DNA of 64,000 bases from Advenella sp. S44 (GCF_002810445.1 NZ_NEXS01000011.1:186001-250000); one strand, 5' to 3'; shown: positions 35,062-44,904, counted from the stretch's first letter. Numbers and translations are program-made. Notes: generated by a model from the letters alone, not told the origin.

Positions 35062-36873
35062 ATGAACACGTCAACACCCCAGCAAGCCCAGCAGAAAGCT
35101 GTTACCGGCGTACAGAAAATGACGCCATCAGAGGCCTTTGTTGAAACCATGGTCGCCAATGGCGTCACCAATATCTTTGGCATCATGGGCTCTGCCTTCA
35201 TGGACGCTATGGATATTTTCGCGCCGGCAGGCATCCGGCTGATTCCCGTGGTTCACGAGCAAGGCGGCGCGCACATGGCAGACGGCTATGCGCGTGTCAG
35301 TGGCCGTCATGGCGTGGTTATCGGCCAGAACGGTCCCGGCATCAGCAACTGTGTGACAGCAATTGCCGCCGCCTACTGGGCACACTCTCCAGTAGTCATG
35401 ATTACACCGGAAACGGGCACCATGGGCATGGGACTGGGCGGCTTCCAGGAAGCCAACCAGTTGCCGATGTTCCAGGAGTTCACCAAATACCAGGGCCACG
35501 TCAATAATCCGAAACGCATGGCTGAGTACACAGCCCGCTGTTTTGATCGCGCCTTGTCTGAAATCGGTCCGACCCAGCTGAACATTCCCCGTGACTATTT
35601 CTACGGTGAAATTGAAACCGAAATTCCGCAGCCACAGCGCCTGGATCGCGGCGCCGGCGGCGAAAAGAGCCTGAACGAAGCGGCCGAACTGCTGGCTACC
35701 GCCAAATTCCCCGTTATCCTTTCCGGCGGCGGCGTTGTCATGGCCGATGCTGTAGAAGAGTGCAAAGCCCTGGCCGAGCGGCTGGGCGCGCCAGTGGTCA
35801 ATAGCTATCTGCATAATGACTCTTTCCCCGCCAGCCATCCGCTGTGGGCCGGCCCGCTAGGCTACCAGGGGTCCAAGGCAGCCATGAAGCTGATCGCACA
35901 GGCCGATGTCGTGGTGGCACTGGGTTCACGTCTGGGCCCATTCGGTACCCTTCCACAACATGGCATGGATTACTGGCCCAAGGAAGCGAAGATCATCCAG
36001 ATTGATGCCGATAACAAAATGCTGGGCCTTGTGAAGAAAATTTCAGTTGGCATTTGCGGCGATGCCAAGGCAGCAGCCGTCGCCTTGCTGGAGCGCCTGC
36101 AAGACAAGCAACTGGCTTCAGATTCGACCAAAGAAGCACGCGCCAAAACCATTGCCGACGAAAAAGCGGCATGGGAAAAAGAACTGGACGAATGGACGCA
36201 TGAGAAAGATGCATATAGTCTGGACATGATCGAAGAAGCCAAGAAAGAAGGTGGCAAATATCTGCATCCGCGCCAGGTGCTGCGTGAGCTGGAAAAAGCG
36301 ATGCCAGAAGATGTCATGGTCTCTACAGACATCGGCAATATCAACTCTGTGGCCAATAGTTATCTGCGTTTCGAGAAACCACGCAGCTTCTTTGCTCCCA
36401 TGAGTTTCGGCAACTGCGGCTATGCCCTGCCAACGATTATCGGCGCCAAAGTGGCCGCACCTGATCGTCCTGCCATCGCCTATGCCGGCGACGGCGCCTG
36501 GGGCATGAGCATGGTCGAAATCATGACTTGCGTGCGCCATGATATTCCGGTGACCGCCGTCGTCTTCCATAACCGTCAATGGGGTGCCGAGAAGAAAAAC
36601 CAGGTGGATTTCTATAACCGCCGCTTTGTCGCCGGTGAACTGGATAACCAAAGCTTTGCCGAAATTGCCAAAGCCATGGGTGCTACCGGTTTTGTCGTAG
36701 ACAAATTGGAAGATGTGGGGCCGACCCTGAAAAAAGCTGTGGACATGCAGATGAACGAAGGCAAAACCTGCGTCATTGAAATCATGTGCACCCGCGAACT
36801 TGGGGACCCATTCCGTCGCGATGCGCTGTCCAAACCGGTACGGTTCTTGGACAAATACAAAGACTACGTCTAA
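35062..36873 (+). CDS. xsc: Sulfoacetaldehyde acetyltransferase
   Basis: 603 aa, thiamine-diphosphate enzyme. It converts sulfoacetaldehyde and phosphate to acetyl phosphate and sulfite, the C-S bond-cleaving step of taurine dissimilation. The Xsc-specific N-terminus NIFGIMGSAFMDAMDIF, catalytic E66 (HEQGGAHMADGYAR) and the ThDP-Mg motif GDG (476-478) to N504 (HNRQWGAEKKNQ) are all present. GTGAGGA precedes the ATG. pta follows after 28 bp. The gene is divergent from the amidohydrolase, with a 190-bp AT-rich promoter region between. Confidence 0.98.
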   Translation: MNTSTPQQAQQKAVTGVQKMTPSEAFVETMVANGVTNIFGIMGSAFMDAMDIFAPAGIRLIPVVHEQGGAHMADGYARVSGRHGVVIGQNGPGISNCVTAIAAAYWAHSPVVMITPETGTMGMGLGGFQEANQLPMFQEFTKYQGHVNNPKRMAEYTARCFDRALSEIGPTQLNIPRDYFYGEIETEIPQPQRLDRGAGGEKSLNEAAELLATAKFPVILSGGGVVMADAVEECKALAERLGAPVVNSYLHNDSFPASHPLWAGPLGYQGSKAAMKLIAQADVVVALGSRLGPFGTLPQHGMDYWPKEAKIIQIDADNKMLGLVKKISVGICGDAKAAAVALLERLQDKQLASDSTKEARAKTIADEKAAWEKELDEWTHEKDAYSLDMIEEAKKEGGKYLHPRQVLRELEKAMPEDVMVSTDIGNINSVANSYLRFEKPRSFFAPMSFGNCGYALPTIIGAKVAAPDRPAIAYAGDGAWGMSMVEIMTCVRHDIPVTAVVFHNRQWGAEKKNQVDFYNRRFVAGELDNQSFAEIAKAMGATGFVVDKLEDVGPTLKKAVDMQMNEGKTCVIEIMCTRELGDPFRRDALSKPVRFLDKYKDYV

Positions 36874-36901
36874 GCCATTGCGAGAACCTGAGGAGCAAAT
36901 C

Positions 36902-37948
36902 ATGGGCGTTTTGCAACGCATCGTCGAAACGGCGAAAGCCGCCCCAAAACGCATCGTGCTTTGCGAAGCTCAGGATCCGCGCGTACTTGAAGCGGCAATA
37001 CGGGCCCAGCGGGACCGTATTGCGCAAGTCATCCTGGTGGGCGATCCGGCGCAAGCGGCCGCGACCGCAACCGGACACGGCCTGGATCTCTCTGGCATTA
37101 CCATTATCGATCCGGCCACCAGCCCGGCGAGCGAACGCTATGCACAGCAGTTGCACCGCTTGCGCGAAAAAAAAGGCATGACACTGCAACAAGCGCAGCA
37201 GGCCATTACGCAGCCGCTGTGCTATGCCAATATCATGTTGCAAACCGGTGATGCCGACGGCTCAGTCGCCGGGGCGATCCATACCACGGCAGATGTCGTT
37301 CGCACAGCCCTTCAGGTAGTAGGCGCCAAAGCCTCGCCTGGCAGCATCGTGTCCAGTTTTTTTCTGATGATTTTCGAACATGATCACCACCCTACTCAGG
37401 GCGGGATGATTTTTTCCGATTGCGGCCTGGTCATTGATCCGGATGCGCCGCAACTGGCCCGCATCGCCCTGGATTCGGCAAAAAGCGCAAAAGCGCTGCT
37501 GGGCGAAGACGCCCGCATTGCCATGTTATCTTTTTCGACCCTGGGCAGCGCCCAGCATATTAACGTTACCAAAGTGCAGCAAGCCACCACCCTGGTCAGG
37601 CAGGCCCAGCCCCATCTGCTGATCGATGGCGAAGTACAGCTGGATGCCGCCATTATTCCCGACATCGCCTCGCGCAAACTCAGTGAATCGCAAATCCATG
37701 GACGAGCAAATGTATTGATCTTTCCTGATCTGAATGCAGGTAACATCGGCTACAAACTTGCAGAAAGATTGGGCGGCGCCATTGCGATCGGCCCTCTGTT
37801 GCAAGGCTTGAACAAACCGGCCAATGACCTGTCCCGCGGCTGCAGTGCCGACGACGTTTACAACGTGATTGCCGTCACTTGCGTGCAGGCACAACAACAG
37901 CAGCAAGCCGGCACCGCTGAATTATCGCCGGTGTCCGCCAGCCAGTAG
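36902..37948 (+). CDS. pta: Phosphate acetyltransferase
   Basis: 348 aa, the short catalytic form without the N-terminal regulatory domains of E. coli Pta. It makes acetyl-CoA from the acetyl phosphate released by Xsc. Family marks: IVLCEAQDPRVLEAA, the ITQPLCYANIMLQTGDADGSVAGA block, FFLMIFEHDHH and VLIFPDLNAGNIGYKLAERLGGA. Gaggag 10 nt before ATG 36902 sets the start. It is co-transcribed with xsc; its last 27 bp overlap the 3' end of the opposite-strand cobT-like gene. Confidence 0.96.
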   Translation: MGVLQRIVETAKAAPKRIVLCEAQDPRVLEAAIRAQRDRIAQVILVGDPAQAAATATGHGLDLSGITIIDPATSPASERYAQQLHRLREKKGMTLQQAQQAITQPLCYANIMLQTGDADGSVAGAIHTTADVVRTALQVVGAKASPGSIVSSFFLMIFEHDHHPTQGGMIFSDCGLVIDPDAPQLARIALDSAKSAKALLGEDARIAMLSFSTLGSAQHINVTKVQQATTLVRQAQPHLLIDGEVQLDAAIIPDIASRKLSESQIHGRANVLIFPDLNAGNIGYKLAERLGGAIAIGPLLQGLNKPANDLSRGCSADDVYNVIAVTCVQAQQQQQAGTAELSPVSASQ

Positions 37949-39631
37949 TCGCGCTATATCGTAAAAGACAGCGGGCGTGAGCGCCTGCTGCAAATCCACC
38001 GCCAGGCTTCTAGGATAATACGCACTCAGATCCAGTCCGACCCCCAGTCCCACAACGTCAATGCCCTGGCTGATTGTCTGGCGGATCACTTGTTGCAGGT
38101 GGCTGGCCAGATAAAAGTCATCATTGACATGCTGCGTGGCGCTGTCCATCGGGCAACCATCAGAGATCACAATCAGGGTGCGCCGCCTGTCCGGTTGCTC
38201 AAGTAGCCGTTGTGAGGCCCAAAGAACGGCCTCGCCATCGACTCCTTCCCGATACAAGTCATGCTTGAGCAACGCTGCGATATCCAGTCGCGCGCGTGAC
38301 CAGCTCGTATCGGCCTGCTTGAATAACAAATGACATATCTCATTAAGGCGGCCGGGATGGGCCGGCTTGCCCTGGCGCTGCCAGTCTTTCATGGCGCGGC
38401 CGCCGTTCCAGGCGCCGGTTGTAAAACCCAGCAATTCGGTTTGCACGCCGGCCATTCCCAGCGCCCGCAATAAGGTGTCAAGCAGCACAGACAAGCGGCG
38501 TGCGTGCGTGCGCATGGAGCCTGAGCAATCGAGCAAAACGGTAACAGCCTGATCGACCCGGTCGATGACCTGGTCCTGGCGAAAAATACGTGTTTCGGCC
38601 GGGCTGGCAACCAGCTGGCCGAGCGCGCGACCATCCAGAATGCCTTCTTCCTGGCCAAATATCCAGCCGTCATCCTGTGGCTTGCGGAAGATGCGGCGAA
38701 ACAGCCTGGCCAATTGAGCCACCCCGACGGACAACGAAGCACGATCCTGGTCCATTTGCTGGCGAAACTGCTTCAGTTCTGCCAGTCTCACGCGCGAGGA
38801 CGCCAGCTCGACACGATCGTAGCGACGTGTGAACACACGATAGCTGGACTGATGCTGATCGAAGATCCGACTTTGCCCGGACGGCGCAACATCAAAACCT
38901 TCTTCGAGTTGCGCATCCGGCGTGAGCAGCAGCGAAAACAGCGACCGGCTATTTTTGTCGGAATCCTTCTGCCGCCGATCCAGCGCCATTTCCGCCGTCA
39001 AATTTGCGCTGATTTTTTGCGCAAGCCGCGCCGCCACTACCGCGTAGGCGGCCTGATCATTACGCAAACGGCGCAAGGCATAGAGTTCTTCGCCTATTTC
39101 ATCTGCCATACCGGCGCGCGTAGCTTCCTGCAGATCCTGCTGGGCTTCGCTGGGCACGCCTCCGGTCACTCTTGACCACACGGTCAGCATGACGGTAAAG
39201 AGCAAAATGCCCAGACTGCTTTCAATCAAGGCCGAATGTTCAAACGCCTCGGCCCAGGCGCGAAAGCGTGCTTGTACATTGGCGTGTACGCCAGGCCAGT
39301 CTGGCGCGACCGTTGCCTCAAGGCGTACTTGTTCGAAAAAATCATAAAGAAGACGGGCAGTCTCGTCCTGCGGACACGCCTGTTCATAGATTGTCGGATC
39401 GCTGGCAAGCAGACGCAACGCCATGCCATCGGCCACCGCTCGAAAATCCCTGAAGCTCTGGTTGTCGGCCTCCAGCCGCAAATGCGGCGCCAGTACAGGC
39501 ACCAGGTCGTCATCCAGATATAACCGACCCTTTCTGAAATGGGCATTGGTGCGTCCGCTGATGGCACGCACGGCAGCGCCGCACAACTCGTCGGTATGCT
39601 GCTGGAATATGCTTTGCGCAATATCGTTCAC
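37922..39631 (-). CDS. cobT: CobT-like VWA protein (cobaltochelatase subunit family)
   Basis: 569 aa. The N-terminal half matches the CobT family (RTNAHFRKGRLYLDDDLVPVLAPHLRL; ADGMALRLLASDP). The C-terminal half is a von Willebrand A domain with the MIDAS motif VLLDCSGSM. A GTG start overlaps the TGA of the upstream CobS-like gene (GTGA), a sign of tight coupling. CobST with CobN insert cobalt into hydrogenobyrinate diamide. No cobN or other cobalamin gene is in the window, so this pair may serve a distant chelatase or act as a MoxR/VWA-type enzyme-activation complex. It is tail-to-tail with pta. Confidence 0.85.
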   Translation of the reverse strand: MNDIAQSIFQQHTDELCGAAVRAISGRTNAHFRKGRLYLDDDLVPVLAPHLRLEADNQSFRDFRAVADGMALRLLASDPTIYEQACPQDETARLLYDFFEQVRLEATVAPDWPGVHANVQARFRAWAEAFEHSALIESSLGILLFTVMLTVWSRVTGGVPSEAQQDLQEATRAGMADEIGEELYALRRLRNDQAAYAVVAARLAQKISANLTAEMALDRRQKDSDKNSRSLFSLLLTPDAQLEEGFDVAPSGQSRIFDQHQSSYRVFTRRYDRVELASSRVRLAELKQFRQQMDQDRASLSVGVAQLARLFRRIFRKPQDDGWIFGQEEGILDGRALGQLVASPAETRIFRQDQVIDRVDQAVTVLLDCSGSMRTHARRLSVLLDTLLRALGMAGVQTELLGFTTGAWNGGRAMKDWQRQGKPAHPGRLNEICHLLFKQADTSWSRARLDIAALLKHDLYREGVDGEAVLWASQRLLEQPDRRRTLIVISDGCPMDSATQHVNDDFYLASHLQQVIRQTISQGIDVVGLGVGLDLSAYYPRSLAVDLQQALTPAVFYDIARLLAGGHRR

Positions 39632-40608
39632 GTGAGCATGGTACCCATAAATGCTTCGGGTAGCTCCTGCTCGAAGCAGCGCTGATAATATTCGGCAATC
39701 AGCTCTTTCTCGGCGTCATCACATTTGTTCAGGAATGACAATCGAAATGCCAGGCCGGTATCGCCAAAAATCTGCCGGTTCTCTGCCCAGGTAATCACGG
39801 TACGCGGCGACATAAGCACGGAAATATCGCCTGCCTCGAACCCCTTGCGCGTCAGGTTGGCCAGATCCACCATTTTGCGAATTGTCTGGCGCCCTTGTGC
39901 GTTGTCCATCTGCGGCACCCGGGCGGCAGTAATCTGCACTTCGTCCTCGGGTTGCAGGTAGTTGAGAGCGGCCACAATATTCCAGCGATCCAGCTGCGCG
40001 TGATTGAGCGATTGCGTGCCATGATACAGGCCATTCAGATTGCCCAGGCCCAGGGTATTGGCCGTCGCAAACAGCCTGAAACTGGCGTGCGGGGCAATGC
40101 TGCGGTTCTGGTCCAGTAACATGAAACGACCGTCGCGCTCCAGGATCCGCTGGATCACAAACATGACGTCGGGTCGACCCGCGTCGTATTCGTCAAAAAT
40201 CAGCGCCATGGGCTGCTGCAACGCCCAAGGCAGGATACCTTCCTGAAACTCGGTGACCTGGCGTCCCTCGCGCAACACAATAGCGTCTTTGCCGACCAGA
40301 TCCAGGCGGCTGATATGACCGTCCAGGTTGACCCGCACACAAGGCCAGTTCAAGCGGGCGGCGACCTGTTCGATATGTGTGGATTTGCCGGTGCCGTGCA
40401 GGCCCTGGATCAATACGCGCCTGTTCTGTATGAAGCCGGCCAGGATAGCGAGCGTGACATCATGATTGAAATGATAGGCGGAGTCAATCTGCGGCACATG
40501 TTCGGTGGGCTCGCAAAATGCGGGCACGGTCAGGTCGGTATCAAGGCCGAAGACTTGCCTGACGGAAATCTCGCGAACAGCGCGGTGTGAGTCTTGCGTG
40601 GTGATCAT
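39628..40608 (-). CDS. cobS: CobS-like AAA+ ATPase
   Basis: 326 aa from ATG 40608 (GGAGG 10 nt upstream). It belongs to the MoxR/CobS branch: Walker A LIQGLHGTGKSTHIEQVAAR, Walker B ALIFDEYDAGRPDVMFV, sensor FRLFATANTLGLGN. The N-terminus RQVFGLDTDLTVPAF is the CobS type. AAA+ rings of this family work with a VWA partner, here the overlapping CobT-like gene, to remodel or load metalloenzymes. It lies 53 bp downstream of an IclR regulator and inside the taurine locus, where no cobalamin role is evident. Confidence 0.88.
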   Translation of the reverse strand: MITTQDSHRAVREISVRQVFGLDTDLTVPAFCEPTEHVPQIDSAYHFNHDVTLAILAGFIQNRRVLIQGLHGTGKSTHIEQVAARLNWPCVRVNLDGHISRLDLVGKDAIVLREGRQVTEFQEGILPWALQQPMALIFDEYDAGRPDVMFVIQRILERDGRFMLLDQNRSIAPHASFRLFATANTLGLGNLNGLYHGTQSLNHAQLDRWNIVAALNYLQPEDEVQITAARVPQMDNAQGRQTIRKMVDLANLTRKGFEAGDISVLMSPRTVITWAENRQIFGDTGLAFRLSFLNKCDDAEKELIAEYYQRCFEQELPEAFMGTMLT

Positions 40609-40661
40609 GAGGTTTAGCCTCCGTGGCGGAGCGCAATGGCGGACCACTGCGCGTGAATGAT

Positions 40662-41462
40662 TTATGCAGCCGCGTTGGCTTTTTCAATTTCTGCCAGCGA
40701 GTCGGCTGCACGACGCAATACCGGCAAAAATTCCAACGCCTTTTCGCGGTTGATGCGCATGATGGGGGACTGTGCGGCAATGCCCACATTCGATTTGCCG
40801 TTTTCTCCCGGAACCAGCACGGCAATACAGATCAGACCAGGCAAAAACTCTTCGTTGTCCATGGCGTATCCTTGCCGGCGCACCAGTTCAATTTCCTGCT
40901 CTATCGCGTCATAGCGCGTGAGGGTATTCGGGGTGTACTGTTCCAGCGGCGCGGCTTCGAGCAAGCGGCGACACTGAGAAGACGACATTTGCGAAAGAAA
41001 CAGTTTGCCGCTGGCCGAGCAGTGCAGCGGCACACGCGATCCAGGATGCAGGTAGAACCGAAGCGGCGCAACGGTTTCCACGCGGTCCAGATACAGTACC
41101 TCGTTGCCAGAGCAGGCCGTAATGTTGCAGCTTTCGCCGATTTCCTCGACCAGATGTCGCAACACCGCGCGCCTGGAGCCGTGAATGGTGTTATTGAGCA
41201 GCAGTTTTTCTGCCATCTGGTGCAGCCGGCGGCCCGTGCTGTACTGCCTGCCATCACCGTCGCGAATAATCAGCCTGGCGCTTTCCAGTTGCTGTAACAT
41301 ACGATGCAAGGTCGGCTTGGGAATACCCAGTTCTTCACTCAGGCTTTGCAGCGAAAAGTAGCTGTCCTTTTCGGCAATAACCTCTAACAGAGCAAACAGC
41401 CGCAGCGTTGGAGTATTGCCTTCGACACGTTCAGATTCGATCATATCCATAGAAATTGCCAT
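40662..41462 (-). CDS. IclR family transcriptional regulator
   Basis: 266 aa. Winged helix (about 20-80): LRLFALLEVIAEKDSYFSLQSLSEELGIPKPTLHRMLQQL. The IclR effector domain shows FYLHPGSRVPLHCSASGKLFLSQM and the late NVGIAAQSPIM. Same strand as cobS/cobT and just upstream of them, and just downstream of the MocR-type regulator. It may control the CobST pair, or xsc-pta, but no operator is obvious to settle this. Confidence 0.9.
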   Translation of the reverse strand: MAISMDMIESERVEGNTPTLRLFALLEVIAEKDSYFSLQSLSEELGIPKPTLHRMLQQLESARLIIRDGDGRQYSTGRRLHQMAEKLLLNNTIHGSRRAVLRHLVEEIGESCNITACSGNEVLYLDRVETVAPLRFYLHPGSRVPLHCSASGKLFLSQMSSSQCRRLLEAAPLEQYTPNTLTRYDAIEQEIELVRRQGYAMDNEEFLPGLICIAVLVPGENGKSNVGIAAQSPIMRINREKALEFLPVLRRAADSLAEIEKANAAA

Positions 41463-41530
41463 TCTTGCGCCTCATGCGCGTCATTTATTTCAGTTATTGA
41501 AATAAATTATACCAATAAATGGAATATCTA

Positions 41531-43096
41531 TCAATGTTTTCGTGTGGCCGACGGAAAATGCTGAGTAACTAGTTCTGCCAGCGTGCTGATGCCAGCGGCA
41601 ATTTTGGGCTCGTCAATGGAGCCATAGCCGAAACGGATGTACCGCCTGGCGCTTTTCGAGACCCGGCTAAAGAACACCTCTCCCGGCTCCAGGACAATTC
41701 CGTTTTGCAATGCCACTGCCGTCAATGCCGTCGTGTCGATATGCTCCGGCGCCCTGACCCAGCAAAACGATCCGCCCGGCGAAGAAATAATCTGGAACGC
41801 GGGCAGATACTGCCTTAGCGCATCACGCAGAGCGCGCTCGCGCTGTCCGTAGATTTGTGACTGCTTTCGCAGAAAAGACTGGTAATGCCCCAGCGACACG
41901 AACAGGGCGAAAGCGCGTTGCAAAAACGAGGGGGCATGCCGCAACATCAGCCGCTTGAGGGCACGTAATTCGTCGACCAGCGGCTTGGGGCCGACGATAA
42001 AACCAAGACGCAATCCAGGTGCAAAGGTTTTGGACAGGCTGCCGACATAGATGACGCGGCCATTCTGGTCCAGACTTTTAAGCGCAGGAAAGGGCTTATC
42101 AACAAAGCTGTTTTCGAATTCAAAATCGTCTTCAACAATCACGGTATTGCAGGCGCCCGCTTTTTCAAGCAGCGCCTGACGTCGCGCCATTGACATCGTC
42201 ACGCCGGTCGGACATTGGTGACTGGGCGTGACAAAAATCATATCCATGTCAGCGGTAATGGCCTGCACATCCACGCCCTCTTCGTTAACCGGCACGGGCA
42301 CCACATGACGGGTGCGACTCGAAAAAATATTACGGGCATCCGGATAGCCGGGTTCTTCCACACCCACTTTATTGCCCGGCCTGATCAACAGGTCCGCCAG
42401 CAGATAAAGCGCATGCTGGGCCCCCACCGTTACCATGATCTCGTCCTTCGTTGCCGAAAAGCCCCGTCGCGGTAAAACCTGGTTCTGGATCGCTGCAATA
42501 ATTTCCGGATCATCCATCATGATCAGATCCTGCGCCCAACTGCGAATGTCCACGATCGAAAGCGCCTTCATGCAGCATTCGCGCCATTCCGAGGTCGGAA
42601 ACAAGGCGGGATCGAACTGGCCATATACAAAGGGATAGGGTTGGGTTTGCCAATTGGCCGGCTTGCGGATATTGCGTTGCTGGCTGGGACGCGCGTGAAT
42701 GCGCTCGTGCCAGAAATCGGTTTCATCATCATTGCCGACCCTGGCAGTAATATCCAGCATATTGCGTTGTTGCGCTGCCTGCCCCACGAAATGGCCGCTG
42801 CGGTTGCGCGTGATCAAATACCCTTCGCTGACCAGCTCCTGGTAGGCAAACACAACGGTATTGCGCGCGACCTTGAGTGTGTCCGACATAAACCGGCTGG
42901 ACGGCACCGGCGAGTCTGGCGTCAGGTGTCCCTGCGTAATGGCGGCGACCAGCATTTGCCTGATCCGGCCCTGCAGACCCAGAGACTCGCTGGTTTCACG
43001 AAAGAGTTTTTCCCAAAGCAGCGCGCTCAAGGCAGCCCGGCTGGGCGCCATGAGCTTGTCCGATTCTGGATTAACACGTTTTCTGTGATTACTCAT
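41531..43096 (-). CDS. tauR: MocR/GntR-type PLP-dependent regulator, probable TauR
   Basis: 521 aa. The N-terminal GntR winged helix (about 25-95) reads GRIRQMLVAAITQGHLTPDSPVPSSRFMSDTLKVARNTVVFAYQEL. The rest is an aminotransferase I fold with the PLP lysine in VGSLSKTFAPGLRLGF. In Rhodobacter capsulatus the MocR-type TauR activates taurine genes, and here the gene lies next to tauABC, so the same role is likely. I chose ATG 43096 (MSNHRKRVNPESD); the open frame extends 81 nt further. A 175-bp gap separates it from tauC and may hold its own promoter. Confidence 0.85.
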   Translation of the reverse strand: MSNHRKRVNPESDKLMAPSRAALSALLWEKLFRETSESLGLQGRIRQMLVAAITQGHLTPDSPVPSSRFMSDTLKVARNTVVFAYQELVSEGYLITRNRSGHFVGQAAQQRNMLDITARVGNDDETDFWHERIHARPSQQRNIRKPANWQTQPYPFVYGQFDPALFPTSEWRECCMKALSIVDIRSWAQDLIMMDDPEIIAAIQNQVLPRRGFSATKDEIMVTVGAQHALYLLADLLIRPGNKVGVEEPGYPDARNIFSSRTRHVVPVPVNEEGVDVQAITADMDMIFVTPSHQCPTGVTMSMARRQALLEKAGACNTVIVEDDFEFENSFVDKPFPALKSLDQNGRVIYVGSLSKTFAPGLRLGFIVGPKPLVDELRALKRLMLRHAPSFLQRAFALFVSLGHYQSFLRKQSQIYGQRERALRDALRQYLPAFQIISSPGGSFCWVRAPEHIDTTALTAVALQNGIVLEPGEVFFSRVSKSARRYIRFGYGSIDEPKIAAGISTLAELVTQHFPSATRKH

Positions 43097-43271
43097 TGCT
43101 TCTATCTTGTAACAGGCCAAAGTAGGCGATCCGGCGCCTGGCAGATGCGTAGGCTTGCGGTCTCGCGACAATTTCAATCGAAATAACAGCTTGCGATTAT
43201 CCCTGAAACGGACATGGCCGCCATGCTCAGGCGACCCATGTCGTTAAATCTGCGGCGATCACACAATTTGC

Positions 43272-44099
43272 CTATACCTTGCCCTTCCAGGGGACCATGG
43301 CTTTTTCTATATAGCGGATCAGGGCATCAAAGATAAATGCAAAGAACCCGATAATGATGATCCCCATGATTACGGTGTCACTGGCCAGATATTGCGCGGC
43401 GTTCAATACCATGAACCCAAGTCCGCGGTCTGCAGCGACCATTTCGGCAGCAACCAGTGTACTCCAGCCCACACCAATACCGATACGCATCCCAGTGAAG
43501 ATTTCGGGCAAGGCCGATTTCAATATCACGTAGCAGACGATCTGCCGGTTACTGCCGCCCATGGAATAAGCAGCATGGATCTGTTCCATCGATACCGACT
43601 TGACGCCGGCCCGGGCAGCAATCGCCATGGGCGCAAAGATTGCCAGATATATCAGGAACACTTTCGGGAACTCGCCAATACCGAACCAAATAATGACCAG
43701 CGGCAGGTATGCCAATGGTGGAAGTGGCCGGTAAAATTCGATCACAGGATCAAACAGCCCGCGCGCCACGCGATTGACGCCCATCATAATGCCCACCGGC
43801 ACAGCAGTGAGCAACGCCAGAAAGAAAGCCGAAAACACCCGCGTCAGGCTGGCTACGGTATGCTCAATTAGCGTAGCGTTCGCTATGCCATCTGTCATGC
43901 CGACCAGAAATTTGTTGTAAACCGCGACGGGGGATGGCAGAAACAAGGGCTTTACCCAGCCAAAATAAGTCACAATGGACCAGAGCAACAGCAGCGAGAT
44001 TGCAGTTGAAATACTGATGAAAACGCTGGCGCCGGCACCGGGTGCACCATAGACTTGTCCGGGCACAGTTGCGGACTTGCCGAAAAGTTTATTGAGCAT
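43272..44099 (-). CDS. tauC: Taurine ABC transporter permease
   Basis: 275 aa, six helices, with the binding-protein-dependent EAA-type loop LIYLAIFAPMAIAARAGVKSV. The N-terminus and WSIVTYFGWVKPLFLPSPVAVYNKF are typical of the TauC/SsuC family. GAAGGGGG before ATG 44099 sets the start and gives an 11-bp overlap with tauB. It forms the membrane channel of the importer with TauA and TauB. Taurine specificity is taken from the surrounding degradation genes; the family also carries other sulfonates. Confidence 0.92.
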   Translation of the reverse strand: MLNKLFGKSATVPGQVYGAPGAGASVFISISTAISLLLLWSIVTYFGWVKPLFLPSPVAVYNKFLVGMTDGIANATLIEHTVASLTRVFSAFFLALLTAVPVGIMMGVNRVARGLFDPVIEFYRPLPPLAYLPLVIIWFGIGEFPKVFLIYLAIFAPMAIAARAGVKSVSMEQIHAAYSMGGSNRQIVCYVILKSALPEIFTGMRIGIGVGWSTLVAAEMVAADRGLGFMVLNAAQYLASDTVIMGIIIIGFFAFIFDALIRYIEKAMVPWKGKV

Positions 44100-44904
44100 G
44101 TTCGCCCCCTTCGCGCTCATCGCTGTAAATAATATTGAGGACTGTCTCGCGCATTTGAATGAACTCGGGGCTGGATTTGATTTCCCTGGCGCTTTTGCCT
44201 GCCAGAAATTCACGGTTGAACGACAAATCGTAGGTATTGGTAATGCGTCCGGGCCTTGGCGACATCACGATCAGCCGCGAGCCAAGAAACAACGCTTCTT
44301 CCACGCTATGCGTAATAAAGAAGAACATTTTGTGGGTCACCTCCCACACCTTGAGTAATAATTCCTGGATGGTTTCGCGCGTCAGCGCATCCAGCGCGGC
44401 CATGGGTTCATCCATTAACAGCATGGCCGGATTGCAGGTCAGAATGCGGGCGATTCCGACCCGCTGCTGCATCCCGCCAGAAAGCTGATAAATCATATGC
44501 TGGTGAAAGTCCTTCAGGCCCACCAGCTCCAAATTACGTGCCGCAATTTCGTGCCGTTTCGCCTTGGGTACACCCTGCAACTTGAGCCCGAACTCCGTGT
44601 TGTCGATGACATTGAGCCATGGCAGCAGCGCGTGTTTCTGAAACACCACGCCACGATCGGCACTGGGACCGGCTATCGGTTCGTTACCCAGCATGATCGA
44701 ACCGGATGTGGGCGACATGAACCCGGCCAGCAGGTTCAGAAAGGTTGTCTTGCCGCAACCCGAGGCGCCAAGCGCGACGACGAACTGGCCGCTGTCGATG
44801 GTCAGATTGACGTCCTTGAGCGCGAGTACGCTGTCATTCTGGCGAATCCCGGGATACACCACATTGACATCTTTTACATACAAGTTTTCGGCTACAGTTT
44901 GCAT
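44089..44904 (-). CDS. tauB: Taurine ABC transporter ATP-binding protein
   Basis: 271 aa. Walker A GASGCGKTTFLNLLAG, signature LSGGMQQRVGIAR, Walker B MLLMDEPMAALD and the H-loop ITHSVEEALFL are intact. GGAGA stands 8 nt before ATG 44904; a TTG five codons upstream is less likely. It powers taurine uptake. It lies between tauA (75 bp upstream) and tauC (overlapping). Confidence 0.95.
   Translation of the reverse strand: MQTVAENLYVKDVNVVYPGIRQNDSVLALKDVNLTIDSGQFVVALGASGCGKTTFLNLLAGFMSPTSGSIMLGNEPIAGPSADRGVVFQKHALLPWLNVIDNTEFGLKLQGVPKAKRHEIAARNLELVGLKDFHQHMIYQLSGGMQQRVGIARILTCNPAMLLMDEPMAALDALTRETIQELLLKVWEVTHKMFFFITHSVEEALFLGSRLIVMSPRPGRITNTYDLSFNREFLAGKSAREIKSSPEFIQMRETVLNIIYSDEREGGEHAQ

Noticed and set aside
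37922-40608. Calling the region a cobalamin biosynthesis cluster
   Set aside because: Only CobS/CobT-like genes are present; no cobN or other cob gene is in the window.
41531-43096. Assigning the MocR gene as PdxR or GabR
   Set aside because: No pyridoxal or GABA genes adjoin it, while taurine genes do, so TauR is the better reading.
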